Source of the DNA: Myxococcales bacterium UBA5297
GTDB taxonomy: Bacteria > Myxococcota > Myxococcia > Myxococcales > UBA5297
Assembly: GCA_002408385.1 (NCBI GenBank)
Contig: DHSB01000244.1
Coordinates: 1-30,587 of the forward strand
Direction of reading: 5' to 3'
Length of the DNA stretch: 30,587 nucleotides
Positions 7,476 through 16,872 of the stretch are shown here, in pieces. Position numbers and translations under genes: made by a program. Below the pieces are notes generated by a model. It did no database searches and was not told the origin of the DNA. It saw only the letters and a program-made list of their open reading frames with translations. Position 1 is the first letter of the stretch. Each line of letters starts with the position of its first letter.

Positions 7476-7538
7476 CGCGCGTCCTTTGTGGCAGAGCCAC
7501 TGGGGCTCCGGCCGCACTCCATGGCAGGATTCCCCGCC

Positions 7539-10067
7539 ATGACCAAACCCTCGAAGCCCTTGCGGTCCTCAAATACCGAAGCAAAACCAATCGCCGGCCG
7601 GCCCTCAGCCAAGAAGGGCGCCCGGGGCACCACAACCGCTGCGCAAGCGAATCAGGCCGCCGCGCCCCCCTTCGGCGCGCTGAGCTCGAAGAAGGTGGCC
7701 TCGCTGGTCTCCAAGCTCGCCCAAGCGCAGCCGTATCAGGCCGACCGTCTCTTCGAGAAGGCCGGCGTCGCCCTGGAGCAGGTCCCCGCCCTACGCTGGC
7801 ACCTCGCGCGCCATTCCCTGCTTGAGCCGAGGCACCCGACGCTGCTCTTCGACCTGGGCAAGAGCGCGCGCATCGCCGATGCCGAGGATGTCTTCGCTGT
7901 GCTGCCACGGCTGGCGGCCGCGAAGCCGGGCGACCCGGGGGTCACTCTCGACCTGATGCCCGGCTGGCCTCTGGCCGCCGATCAGATTGCACTCCGCGCG
8001 CTGGAGCTCGATCCGACGCGGCTGGGAGCGATGCTTCCGGGAGCGGCCCAGCCTCTGCGCGCCGGTATTCAGCTCGTCTTGGGACGCCACGGGCATCCGC
8101 TCGGCGAGGACGACCGCGCTCTTGTCGTCAAGCTGCTTGCGCAGCGCGAGGCCACTGGCTCGGGGCTGCCGGCGCAAGGTCCCGGCAACAACCCTCGAGC
8201 CCGCCTGCAGGTCGAGCAGCTCGCCGAGAACGGCGGACGCTCGCAACCGTATTCCGACGCCGTCGACCTGGTCCGGGCGCTCGGCGCGACCGAGGAGATG
8301 TGGCGACAGGCTTTGGGAGAGGCAGCCAAAGAGGGGCGTTTCGGCGGCCTGAAGCAGGTGCTCCCGGGGCTGGCGGTGCTGCCGGTCGCCGAGGCTGTCC
8401 AGGCGCTCGCTCGTGCGTCTCTTACGCGTGCGGACATCGAACGGGAAATCGCAGCGCTGGTGGCGCTGGGCGGCGACGATCCGCTCCAATTCGCCCAGGC
8501 CGCCCTCGCCCTCCCGCGCACCGGCAAGGGTGCGGACCTTCGCGAGGCGATCCTGATGCTCGCCCTGGCCGGCCTGCGCGAGCGGGGCATTGCCGTTCCG
8601 GAAGGGCTCGAGCGCGAGCCACAGTGGAGCCTGCTCGCGTCGCACCTGCCGCCGTGGCGGGGCTCGAGCGAGATGAGGGCAGCGTGCCGAAAGGCCCTCG
8701 AGGCGATCCCGCGCGAGCGCGTGCTCGCCCTCATCCCGCCCATCCTGGCACGCGGCTCCTGCCAGGACGTGGCCGCGGGGATGCTCTCGGTCCACTTCGA
8801 CGAGGAGATCGCCCGCGAGATCGTGGCCGGCGACTGGGCGCATAGAGATCCCGGCGCACTTGGCCTGCTGGGAGCGCCAGGGCTACCACTGCTGGTCGCG
8901 GCGCTCGAGTCGCAGGCCGAGAGCGACGAAAAGCGCCGCGGTGCGCTCGTCAAGGGCATACAGGTCGCGCTTGCTTTCGTCGGCGCCACCGGCGGCAGCT
9001 TCGAGGAGCAGTTCGACAGCTTCGTGTCGTGCTCGACCGCAGAGCGCTACTGGCCTGAAGAGAGCCGGGCGCTCTTCGCTCAAGCGCTGCTCGCAATGCC
9101 CCAGCCGCGCCGCATCTCCACGCTTCAGCGACTCTTTTCGGAGACCCAGCAGGTCGAGCGCCCCTTCCTCGGGGTCGGCACCGTCGAGGAGCCGCGCTTC
9201 CGCGAGAGCGCGGCGCGGCTGCTCGTCGAGCGAAGCGGGCAGATCCAGGACTGCACTGTGCTGCAGTCGGGGCTCCTGGCCATGGGAGAAGGTGGCCTCG
9301 ACTCGTTCCAGTCCGCGCTCTCGGAGGCGCAGCCGAATGCTCTGCTCAAGCGCGAGCTGGAAAACGTCTTTGGCGAAGCTGCCGTGGAGGCGCTCGGCGT
9401 GGTCGAGGAGGAGCCGCGCGCACGGCTGTTCCGCCTGGCCGGCGAGCATCTCGCCAAGAGTCCGGCCAGCCAGCGAGCGCGGATCTACCTGCTGGAGCGG
9501 CGCGACCTGGACGAAAGGGTGCCTGAGCGCCGGTCCGGAAGCTTCTCCTCAAGCCGCGGCGCGGGGCCCGCGGGCTTCGACCCGGGGCTTGCCGAAGGCG
9601 AGGAGCACGTGCTCACGCTCGATCTGGAGGAGGTTCCCGAGCTGGCCGGGCGCTTCCCTGGTGCGCGCGCGGTGGCGCTCTTCGCGCCCGATCCCGACCT
9701 CGGCGAAGGCTGGGAGCGTGCCCGGCTGGTGCCAGTGCCGCCCAACGCCACCCCGGCCTCTGATGGCACGCCGATCACCGTGACGATGCTCGAGGTGCCC
9801 TCGAGCATCTTCGAACCCGACGGACTCGAGCGCCAACCGGAGCTTCGGGCGCTCCGCGGCTTGGTCTCAAGCCGCCCGGGCTACCTCTTCGGCGAACCGA
9901 TCTACGTCCGCGACGACGAGGATGAGCAGGTGTCCGATCGACAGCTTCTGATGCAGCTCTCCGAGCAGATTGGGGATCTGGATCTCGGCGAGGGCGCCCT
10001 CTACCTCTTCGACGGCCTCACGCTGCTGCAGCCACGCCGCGGCTTCTCGGTCGTCGGAAGCAGCTAA
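7539..10067 (+). CDS. Large helical-repeat protein with possible DUF1963/YwqG-like C-terminus
   Basis: An 842-aa protein. The ATG at 7539 is chosen because AGGA at 7526-7529 is suitably spaced; ATG 7521 and GTG 7488 are in-frame alternatives but overlap the Uma2 remnant. Residues 1-45 are basic and disordered. Residues about 50-600 are a long succession of amphipathic helices rich in Ala and Leu, resembling HEAT/Armadillo-like scaffolds. From about residue 690 the pattern changes to strands: LTLDLEEVPELAGRFPGA, VALFAPDPDLGEGWE, RPGYLFGEPIYVRDDE, LLMQLSEQIGDLDLGEG and ALYLFDGL. This order recalls the DUF1963 (YwqG) fold, whose function is not established. No signal peptide. It is alone between two long intergenic regions. 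The domain call is moderate; the gene itself is secure. Confidence 0.75.
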   Translation: MTKPSKPLRSSNTEAKPIAGRPSAKKGARGTTTAAQANQAAAPPFGALSSKKVASLVSKLAQAQPYQADRLFEKAGVALEQVPALRWHLARHSLLEPRHPTLLFDLGKSARIADAEDVFAVLPRLAAAKPGDPGVTLDLMPGWPLAADQIALRALELDPTRLGAMLPGAAQPLRAGIQLVLGRHGHPLGEDDRALVVKLLAQREATGSGLPAQGPGNNPRARLQVEQLAENGGRSQPYSDAVDLVRALGATEEMWRQALGEAAKEGRFGGLKQVLPGLAVLPVAEAVQALARASLTRADIEREIAALVALGGDDPLQFAQAALALPRTGKGADLREAILMLALAGLRERGIAVPEGLEREPQWSLLASHLPPWRGSSEMRAACRKALEAIPRERVLALIPPILARGSCQDVAAGMLSVHFDEEIAREIVAGDWAHRDPGALGLLGAPGLPLLVAALESQAESDEKRRGALVKGIQVALAFVGATGGSFEEQFDSFVSCSTAERYWPEESRALFAQALLAMPQPRRISTLQRLFSETQQVERPFLGVGTVEEPRFRESAARLLVERSGQIQDCTVLQSGLLAMGEGGLDSFQSALSEAQPNALLKRELENVFGEAAVEALGVVEEEPRARLFRLAGEHLAKSPASQRARIYLLERRDLDERVPERRSGSFSSSRGAGPAGFDPGLAEGEEHVLTLDLEEVPELAGRFPGARAVALFAPDPDLGEGWERARLVPVPPNATPASDGTPITVTMLEVPSSIFEPDGLERQPELRALRGLVSSRPGYLFGEPIYVRDDEDEQVSDRQLLMQLSEQIGDLDLGEGALYLFDGLTLLQPRRGFSVVGSS

Positions 10068-10185
10068 AGCGACCACCTTCCAGTAAACCTCGCGCAGCAG
10101 CCGCTCCTCGACGGCGGGGAGCCGGCTGCATTGCCGGAGCGCCAGAGCTCATTCCGGCCCTGTCCAAACAACTTGCGCCGAACCC

Positions 10186-10240
10186 GGTCATCCCGAGCGT
10201 AGAGCGACCGAAGGGAGCCGCGGAGTCGAGGGATTCGCGG
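10186..10240. repeat. Short interspersed repeat (GGTCATCCCGAGCG type)
   Basis: The core is CGGTCATCCCGAGCGTAGAG, followed by CGACCGAAGGGAGCC and GGAGTCGAGG. The same order, with substitutions, is seen at 10456-10505 and 30552-30587. Elements of this kind are common as dispersed intergenic repeats in large GC-rich genomes. Confidence 0.65.
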
Positions 10241-10413
10241 ATTCGCCTCCCACATCTGATTCGGACGAAGTGCCGAAACGCCTCGCCAGCGAATTCGATC
10301 ACTTGGAGGTTCCCGCGGATTGCGCGGAATGAGCTCTGGAGCGCGTTGCCGGCGGGATGCCGGCACTCCGGTCCTCCTGCACGCTCCCGATGCCGCGCGG
10401 GCCCCAGACTTCC

Positions 10414-10490
10414 TGCGAGTCTCTTCGAGCGATTTGGGCCAGGCCGCCGCCACCGGTCATGCCGAGCGCAGAGGCGACCAGCGGGAGCCT
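10414..10490 (+). repeat. Interspersed repeat, copy 1 (partner 30509-30587)
   Basis: It begins TGCGAGTCTCTTCGAG and continues through AGGCCGCCGC to GGTCATGCCGAGCG, then AGAGGCGACCAGCGGGAGCC. The same sequence with a handful of substitutions begins at 30509 and runs to the window end. Confidence 0.9.
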
Positions 10491-10766
10491 TTGGAGTCGA
10501 GGCACGCGCGGGTGAGGCCATCTCGGTAAGTTGCCGCAGATCCCAAGTCGGCCGCGAATCGAGGCTTGGCTGCAACCGCTTCGATTTCGCGTGGTTGCCA
10601 ACTCCTGACCTGGACCTTGCACGAACTCTGGGGCCCGGCGCCTTCGACCCGAGACGCCGGCCCCGTCATCTGCGCGCGCAGACCTGGGGGACGCCGGCGG
10701 TCCCAATCTCTCGCGCGGGCGGCGCCTCTGCTGGCCTGACGCCGGCGCGCCCGTCTCTCAACCGGC

Positions 10767-13700
10767 TCAGGCGACCCGGCGGTTCTTCGCGCTCTCGACC
10801 GCGCCGTTGACCAGGAACTTGAGCCGGTTGGCCACGTTGACCTCGCTCATGCCCGCGTCCATGTCGAGGTAGAGGATGTTCAGCTCGGGGTGCAGGTCCT
10901 TGAGCCGCTTCTCGACGCCCTTGGCGATGACGTGGTTGGCGATGCAGCCGAACGGCTGCAGGCAGACCACGTCGTGGATGCCCTCGTCGGCGAACTGCGA
11001 GATCTCCGAAGGCAGCAGCCACGCCTCGCCGAACTGGTTGACCAGGCTGAGCACCCGCTCGGCCCGCTCGGCGACGAAGCGGATGGTGTGGAAGGGCCGG
11101 TAGACCCGGAAGCCCTTCATGATGCGATTGACCCGCCAGATCAGGCTCTCGACGATCTTCTCCATCGCCTTCATCCCCGGCAGGTAGAGCGCGTTCTTCG
11201 CCATCAGGTGGTTCTTGACGTTGAACTCGTCGTTGACGAACCGCTTGAGGAAGAAGTCGAGGATGGGCGGCACCACCACCTCGATGCCCTGGTCCATCAG
11301 CCAGTCGGCGACGAAGCCGTTCCCGAAGCCGTTGTACTTCACGTAGATCTCGCCCACGAGCCCGACGCGCGGGTAGTCGCCCTCGTGGATCTCGATCTCG
11401 TTGAAGGCCGCCACCGCCTCCTCGAGCAGCCTCATCAGCTCGGGCGCCTTGGTCACCGAGGCGAGCTCGACCGCGCGGTCGAGGTAGTGCTGCGCCAGGC
11501 TCCAGCTCTCGCCCTTGTGCTTCTCCCGCACCGCGGTGAAGTAGTGCATCTTCGCGATGGCGTCCGAGAAGATGAGGCAGAGCACGCCGGCGGTCTTCAG
11601 GTGGAAGGAGCTGGGCTGGAAGCCGGGCTGCTCGTGCCCGGTGCTCGAGCTGCTGGTGCTCGTGGAGAGCGCGATGATCGGCACCTGCTCGAAGCCCGCG
11701 CGCACCAGCGCCTTCTTGAGCAGCGAGACGTAGCTCGAGGCCCGGCACTGCCCGCCGGTCTGCGTCAGCCCCACCGCGGTCTGCGCCGGGTCGTACTTGC
11801 CCGACTGCAGCGCCTTGACGATGTCCCCGATGACGATGGTCGCCGGGTAGCAGATGTCGTTGTTGGTGTACTTGAGCCCGGTCTCGACCGAGGCGCGGTC
11901 GGGCATCGGCAGGATCTCGAGCTCGTAGCCGAGCCGCTGGAACACCGAGATGAAGAACGGGGTGAAGAAGGGCGAGAAGAGCGGCCCGATGATCTTGCGG
12001 TGCTTGTCCTCGAGGCCGAACACCTTGACCTTGGGCTTGGGCGTGCGCGGCCGCTCGCCGTCGCCGCGCATGCGCACCGACTCGATGAGCGAGCGGATGC
12101 GCAGCCGCACCGACCCGGGGCTGGTGATCTCGTCGATGCGGATCAGGGTGTGCGTCTTGCCGTACTCGCCGAGGATCGCCTTGACCTCGTCCACGCTCAC
12201 CGCGTCGGGGCCGCAGCCGAAGGAGTTGAGCTGCACCACCTCGACGTTGCGCCGCTCGCCCGCCCAGATCGCCGCGTCGTACATACGGTTCGGGTAGGCC
12301 CACTGCGTCAGGATGCCGGTCTTCGACAGGTCCGAGCGCTGCTCGAGCGGCAGGCAGTCCTCGGTGATCACCGAGACGCCCAGGTCGGCGATCATCTCGG
12401 TGATCTTGTGGTTGATGAGCGGATCGACGTGGTAGGGCCGGCCGATGAGCAGGATGAGCAGCTCGCCGCTCTTCTCGCAGCGCTCGACGATCTTCGCCCC
12501 CTCGGCGCGCAGCCGCTCCTTCCAGGCGCGCTGCTCGGCGACCGCGCGCGCGAAGGCGCGCTCGAAGACCGGGCGCTTGACCCCCATCGTCTTCAGGTAG
12601 GCCCACGACGACCCGGCGAGCAGCTCGTCGTCGGTGAAGGAGATCTCCGGCTTGTCGTAGGGGACCCCGTGGCGCAGCGCCGGATCGACCGCGCTGCGGA
12701 TGACGTCCGGGTACCCGGTGACGACCGGGCAGTTGTAGTAGTTGACCGCCTCGGGGTGCTCGTCCTGCTCGTAGCGCACCATCGGGAAGAGGATGCGGTC
12801 GACCCGCTTGCCTATCAGGTCGAGGACGTGCCCGTTGGTCAGCTTCGCCGGGAAGCAGATGTTCTCGGACATCACGGTGCCCGCGCCCTTCTCAGCCAGC
12901 TTCACGCTCGAGGGCGAGGAGAGCACGACCTCGAAGCCGCACTCGGTGAGCAGCGTGTTCCAGTAGGGGAAGTTCTCGAACTGGTTGAGGGCGCGCGGGA
13001 TGCCGATCTTCATCGGCCGCTCGCGCCCGCCGATCGCCGCGCCGCTGCGCTCGAAGAGCAGCGCGCGCTTGGTCTCGTGGAGGTTGAGCCCCTTCTTGCG
13101 GTCGGCGCCCTGGTTCGAGAAGACCCGCTCGCACTTGTTGCCGGTGAAGAAGACCCGGTCGCCCTCGAAGGTGAGGCGACTGATGGTGCAGGTGTTCTCA
13201 CACCCCTTGCACATCAGCGTCTTGCGCTCGTAGTGCCGGGCGCGTTCGAGGTCGTCGAGGCCGATGAAGGTGCTGGCCGCCGGGACGGCGGCGCGCAGGG
13301 CCTGGGCGTAGCGGTCGCTCGCGTGGAGCGCGGCGCCGTAGGCGCCCATCAGCTCGGCGATGTCCGGGCGCACGACCTCGCGGCCGATCACCCGCTCGAG
13401 CGCGCGCAGCACCGCGGGGTTGCGGAAGGTGCCGCCCTGGACGACGACGTGGGCGCCGAGCAGGTCGGGGTTGGAGATCTTGAGCACCTTGTTGAAGCAG
13501 TTCTTCACCACCGAGTAGGCGAGGCCCGCCGAGATGTCGCCGATGGTGGCCCCCTCGCGCAGCGACTGCTTGACCTTCGAGTTCATGAAGACCGTGCAGC
13601 GGGTGCCGAGGTCGCAGGGGTGCTGCGACGCGCAGGCGAGCCGCGCGAACTCGGTGACCTCGTAGCCGAGCGAGCGCGCGAAGGTCTGGATGAACGAGCC

Positions 13701-15113
13701 GGCGCCGGAGGAGCAGGCCTCGTTGATCTCCAGGTCATTGATCACCCCGTCGCGCACGAAGATGGCCTTCATGTCCTGACCGCCGATGTCGAGGATGAAG
13801 GAGACCTCGGGGTCGAAGAACTTGGCGGCGCGGTAGTGGGCGATGGTCTCGACCAGCCCCTCGTCGATGCGCAGCGCCGAGCGGATCAGGTCCTCGCCGT
13901 AGCCGGTGACCGCGGTGCGGGCGATGCGCGGGGCGACGCCCGCCTCGGCGAGCCGCGCGCGAACCCTCTCGAGCCCGCTGAGCACGGCCTCGATGGGGTT
14001 GCCGTCGTTGGTCGCGTAGTGGGTCAGCCCGAGCCGGCCCTCGGCGTCGGTGAGGACGACCTTGGTGGTCGTCGAGCCCGAGTCGATGCCGAGGAAGCAG
14101 TCCTGGCCGTCGAGCTCCTCGAGCGCCACCCGCCCGACCTGGTGCCGGTCCTTGAGGGCCGACCACGACTGCAGCTCGGCCTCGTCGGCGAAGAGCGCCT
14201 CGGGGCCGCTGGCCGCCGCGGTCCGCGCCCCGCCGTTGCCGGCGCGCAGGCGCTCGAGCAGCCCGGCGAGGGTGAGGTCGGTGCGCTCGACGCCGTCGCT
14301 GAGCGCGGCGCCGATGGCGGTGACCAGCTCGGGCCGCTCCGGCACGAAGGTCTGCGCGTCGCTGAGCTGCAGCACCTCGCGGAAGGCCTGCCGCAGCATC
14401 GGCAGGAAGGTGAGCGGCCCGCCGGAGAAGAGGACCTTCGGGGTGATCTTGAAGCCGCGCGAGAGCGCGTTGACCGACTGGAGCGCGACGGCCCGGAAGA
14501 TGGAGGCGGCGATCTCCTCGCGCGGGACGTCGCGGCTGATGAGGTTCTGGACGTCGGTCTTGGCGAAGACGCCGCAGCGCGAGGCGATGGGATAGACGCT
14601 GGTGTGCCGCGCGGCGAGCCTGTCGAGGTCCTCGACCGAGACGTTGAGCAGCGTCGCCATCTGATCGATGAAGGCCCCGGTGCCGCCGGCGCAGGCGCCG
14701 TTCATCCGGATGTCGGGCTTCATCCGCTCGTTGAAGAAGATGATCTTGGCGTCCTCGCCGCCCAGGTCGATCAGCGTGCGCACCTCGGGATAGAGCGCCC
14801 TCACCACGTTGGCCGAGGAGACGACCTCCTGGATGAAGTGGATGCCGGTCTTCTCGGAGACGCCCATCCCCGCGGTGCCGGTGATCGCCACGCTCAGGGT
14901 CTGGTCGCCGAAGCGCTCGAGGGCGCGCTCGAGCATCCCCACCAGCGTCGTGAAGACCTCGGCGTTGTGCCGCAGGTATTCGGCGAAGAGCAGCCGATGC
15001 GCCTGGTCGAGCACGACGAGCTTGGCGGTCGTCGAGCCGACGTCGATGCCGAGCCGGCACGGGCGCGCCGAGGGGTCCGGGTTCGTGGTGGAAGCTGTCG
15101 TGGATGTGGTCAT
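10767..15113 (-). CDS. Fused acyl-CoA dehydratase activase (2-hydroxyglutaryl-CoA dehydratase activator type)
   Basis: The 1448-aa product begins with a BadF/BcrA-type ATPase domain (LGIDVGSTTAKL near residue 21; NGACAGGTGAF near 137, whose Cys normally ligates the dimer [4Fe-4S] cluster). A second, similar domain follows (LGIDSGSTTTKVVL near 338; NEACSSGAGSF near 463; DIGGQDMKAIF). Then comes CKGCENTC near 632, a DUF2229-type domain (IGIPRALNQFENFPYWNTL near 700) and a long C-terminal part (LLIGRPYHVDPLINHKI near 884) resembling dehydratase D-component proteins. These activators hydrolyse ATP to push an electron onto 2-hydroxyacyl-CoA or benzoyl-CoA-type enzymes. The giant fused form is known but its substrate is unclear. 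Start 15113 is chosen because the ATPase domain begins 20 residues later; 15182 is an alternative. No separate dehydratase genes lie nearby. Confidence 0.92.
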   Translation of the reverse strand: MTTSTTASTTNPDPSARPCRLGIDVGSTTAKLVVLDQAHRLLFAEYLRHNAEVFTTLVGMLERALERFGDQTLSVAITGTAGMGVSEKTGIHFIQEVVSSANVVRALYPEVRTLIDLGGEDAKIIFFNERMKPDIRMNGACAGGTGAFIDQMATLLNVSVEDLDRLAARHTSVYPIASRCGVFAKTDVQNLISRDVPREEIAASIFRAVALQSVNALSRGFKITPKVLFSGGPLTFLPMLRQAFREVLQLSDAQTFVPERPELVTAIGAALSDGVERTDLTLAGLLERLRAGNGGARTAAASGPEALFADEAELQSWSALKDRHQVGRVALEELDGQDCFLGIDSGSTTTKVVLTDAEGRLGLTHYATNDGNPIEAVLSGLERVRARLAEAGVAPRIARTAVTGYGEDLIRSALRIDEGLVETIAHYRAAKFFDPEVSFILDIGGQDMKAIFVRDGVINDLEINEACSSGAGSFIQTFARSLGYEVTEFARLACASQHPCDLGTRCTVFMNSKVKQSLREGATIGDISAGLAYSVVKNCFNKVLKISNPDLLGAHVVVQGGTFRNPAVLRALERVIGREVVRPDIAELMGAYGAALHASDRYAQALRAAVPAASTFIGLDDLERARHYERKTLMCKGCENTCTISRLTFEGDRVFFTGNKCERVFSNQGADRKKGLNLHETKRALLFERSGAAIGGRERPMKIGIPRALNQFENFPYWNTLLTECGFEVVLSSPSSVKLAEKGAGTVMSENICFPAKLTNGHVLDLIGKRVDRILFPMVRYEQDEHPEAVNYYNCPVVTGYPDVIRSAVDPALRHGVPYDKPEISFTDDELLAGSSWAYLKTMGVKRPVFERAFARAVAEQRAWKERLRAEGAKIVERCEKSGELLILLIGRPYHVDPLINHKITEMIADLGVSVITEDCLPLEQRSDLSKTGILTQWAYPNRMYDAAIWAGERRNVEVVQLNSFGCGPDAVSVDEVKAILGEYGKTHTLIRIDEITSPGSVRLRIRSLIESVRMRGDGERPRTPKPKVKVFGLEDKHRKIIGPLFSPFFTPFFISVFQRLGYELEILPMPDRASVETGLKYTNNDICYPATIVIGDIVKALQSGKYDPAQTAVGLTQTGGQCRASSYVSLLKKALVRAGFEQVPIIALSTSTSSSSTGHEQPGFQPSSFHLKTAGVLCLIFSDAIAKMHYFTAVREKHKGESWSLAQHYLDRAVELASVTKAPELMRLLEEAVAAFNEIEIHEGDYPRVGLVGEIYVKYNGFGNGFVADWLMDQGIEVVVPPILDFFLKRFVNDEFNVKNHLMAKNALYLPGMKAMEKIVESLIWRVNRIMKGFRVYRPFHTIRFVAERAERVLSLVNQFGEAWLLPSEISQFADEGIHDVVCLQPFGCIANHVIAKGVEKRLKDLHPELNILYLDMDAGMSEVNVANRLKFLVNGAVESAKNRRVA

Positions 15114-15300
15114 GCCGATTCCGGGTGAGCTGAACGGCGAGGCATTGCCGCCGCGAAACGAAGGGCGCCTCTCATACCTCAAGCCAGAGCGCGAGGCGTA
15201 TCAATCTGGTCTCGGCAACACAGCCGCACCGGCCCCTCGTCCGCAGCGAATTCGCGAGGGGTTCGCGATCGAGCGCCGAAATCTCCGAGGCTCCGCCGAG

Positions 15301-15370
15301 GCGCCGGCGCTCCAGAGCCTCATCGAGATCGCGCGCTGGCGGTGAGCGTTGGCCGGCTGGCGCCGAGAGA
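15301..15370 (+). repeat. Relic of the 3' end of the Fn3/propeller lipoprotein gene
   Basis: Matches 19486-19555 at a constant offset of 4185 with roughly eight mismatches. At 19486 the sequence encodes the last residues (APALQSLIGITLWR), the stop and the following bases of the lipoprotein gene. Here the same frame reads APALQSLIEIARWR and a TGA at 15343-15345, but no propeller sequence precedes it. Confidence 0.75.
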
Positions 15371-15413
15371 CCTGTCCGTCCCACCCGCCAAGCTCTGGAG
15401 GGAGGAGACGCTC

Positions 15414-15761
15414 ATGAAGACGCGCTCAGGCGACGCGGGCTGGACGCCACAGACTTCAGAGGACCCGAACCTCCACCTGCTCGATGACGATGACTCGCAG
15501 GCCTCGTCTGCGGTGCGGGCGCTCTTTCGACTGCGCCCACGCCGCTCCGCGAAGAGCTGGCGGGCGCGCTACGAGGCGCTCTCGCCCGACTTGCGGCGGG
15601 TAGTCGACCTTTTTCTGGCGGCCGAGGACGCGCGGCTTCTGCTCGAGCAGCTTGGCTTCAGCCGGATGGATGGAGGCGAGAGCGGCGCGCGGACCTATCG
15701 CGAGCTGGTCCGCTCGCTCCAGGCATTTCTGGGGCCGATCGGCGGCGCCGGCAATGACTGA
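15414..15761 (+). CDS. Hypothetical protein, 115 aa
   Basis: I do not recognise this family. The ATG at 15414 is strongly favoured by a purine-rich ribosome site GGAGGGAGGAG at 15397-15407. The first 35 residues are polar and acidic (DPNLHLLDDDDSQ), and the rest is predicted helical (SPDLRRVVDLFLAAEDARLL and a final RELVRSLQAFLG helix). There is no signal peptide or membrane segment. It is transcribed divergently from the activase gene, 300 bases away, and a hairpin follows its stop. It might be a small regulatory or helical adaptor protein, but nothing in the sequence shows a function. Confidence 0.75.
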   Translation: MKTRSGDAGWTPQTSEDPNLHLLDDDDSQASSAVRALFRLRPRRSAKSWRARYEALSPDLRRVVDLFLAAEDARLLLEQLGFSRMDGGESGARTYRELVRSLQAFLGPIGGAGND

Positions 15762-15779
15762 AGGGGTCCGGAGCGGCGT

Positions 15780-15804
15780 GGCGCGAGAGTCTCGACTCTG
15801 CGCC
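15780..15804. terminator. Hairpin between convergent genes
   Basis: Stem GGCGC-g-AGAGT with loop CTCG and ACTCT-GCGCC: ten base pairs with one bulged G, 18 bases after the stop at 15761. It lacks a T-run but lies between convergent genes (15414-15761 and 15926-16441), as expected for a shared terminator. Confidence 0.45.
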
Positions 15805-15925
15805 AGGGACTCGACTTCGCTCGGGCCCTCGAACCCGGCCGGCGTTGACCGACGGGGCGAGAGATTTGGTCGGCATGGCTAGCGGAAAAGGGGACGCCCG
15901 CGCACCGGGGTCCGGACTTCCGCCC

Positions 15926-16441
15926 TCAACGCTCGCCGGACTTCAGGCGCTCGAAGACCATCGCCGCGCTGACGAACTCGAGCCAGAGGGTGCCCAACTT
16001 GATGGTGTCGCCAAAGGCGAGCTTGACCCGCTCACCCTTGGCGACATTGCGTCCGTTGAGCTTGGTGCCGTTGCGCGAGTCGGCGTCGAACAGCCAGTAC
16101 TCCCTGGTCGCGAGCGCGCACTCGATGGAAGCATGCAGGCGCGAGATGCGGTCGTCGGGGATCGACACGTCGCACTGCTCGCCCCGGCCTATCGAGACCA
16201 GCCTCGGGAAGAAGCTGCCGGGCCGCGGCCGCACCTCGAAGACCAGGAGGTCCAAAAGCTCGCTCGGCGGCGGTGGGGCGGTCATCGGCGCCATCGGGGC
16301 CCACATCGTCGCCATGCGCGGCATACCCTTGCGCAGCTCCTCGCCCGACTTGCGCATCATCAGGAAGGGATGGGGGTGCGCCGCTTCGAACGCGGCGAGC
16401 CCCAGCTTCAGTTGCTCGCGGTAGGTCTCGATCGTGTCCAT
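15926..16441 (-). CDS. FHA-domain protein
   Basis: The 171-aa protein has a forkhead-associated domain from about residue 66 to 160. The hallmark elements are all visible: strand plus IGRGEQCDVSIPDDRISRLH (Gly-Arg at 85-86, Ser-x-x-His at 100-103) and DADSRNGTKLNG (Asn-Gly at 124-125). FHA domains bind phosphothreonine peptides and act downstream of Ser/Thr kinases or in secretion-system control. The N-terminal 60 residues (EQLKLGLAAFEAAHPHPFL and a Met/Pro-rich linker) are not recognised. No kinase, phosphatase or secretion gene is adjacent, so its partner must lie elsewhere. It is divergent from the lipoprotein gene at 16873. Confidence 0.9.
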   Translation of the reverse strand: MDTIETYREQLKLGLAAFEAAHPHPFLMMRKSGEELRKGMPRMATMWAPMAPMTAPPPPSELLDLLVFEVRPRPGSFFPRLVSIGRGEQCDVSIPDDRISRLHASIECALATREYWLFDADSRNGTKLNGRNVAKGERVKLAFGDTIKLGTLWLEFVSAAMVFERLKSGER

Positions 16442-16872
16442 CGTCGTCTGCGCGGGGGCTCGAAGAAGGCGTCGTCCACTCAGCCCCGCGCTTGCCCCTG
16501 TTTGCCGGGTTTCACGCCTGCGCCACTACAGGCTGGCCGTCGAAGGAGCCGACCGCGCCAGCATGCTCGCGTTATACGCGATGAGCGGCTCCCCGGTCGC
16601 CCCCGACCAAGCGAGAGGTCGCTAGGACTGACCGGAAGGTTCGAAGGTTTGCGGGTCGTAGGTCAGCCCCCGACTCCCCGCCTGTCGGAGCGACCGTCGG
16701 CGAACCGCCCGTCACAATCCCAAGCCGTCTCGCCGACTTGCACCCGTCGCGCCTTCCACTCGCCGCCCTGTCGCTGTATCGAGCTGACGTGTATCGTGCG
16801 CGCCACCGCGCACCCGGCAGCCGCGAGACGCGTTGTTGCGTCCGCCCGCGCCGAAAAGCATTCGGAGTAACA
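16442..16872. other. Divergent intergenic region, no supported gene
   Basis: This 431-base gap carries the upstream regions of the FHA gene (minus) and the Fn3 lipoprotein gene (plus). I could not identify a convincing promoter pair, RNA gene or repeat. The open frames here extend into neighbouring genes and are shadows. Confidence 0.5.

Larger units (their letters stand above)
10068..10766. other. Repeat-rich intergenic region, no supported gene
   Basis: It separates the convergent genes at 7539-10067 and 10767-15113. Short open frames on both strands are low-complexity. Two related noncoding repeats are present (10186-10240 and 10414-10505), sharing the core GGTCAT-CCGAGCG-AGAG-CGACC. The second has a longer copy at the right edge of the window. 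Confidence 0.65.

Noticed and set aside
10890..15128. A 1412-codon plus-strand open frame
   Set aside because: It is antisense to the well-supported activase gene; its Asp/Glu/Leu/Val-rich product has no family signature and is the usual consequence of high third-position GC.
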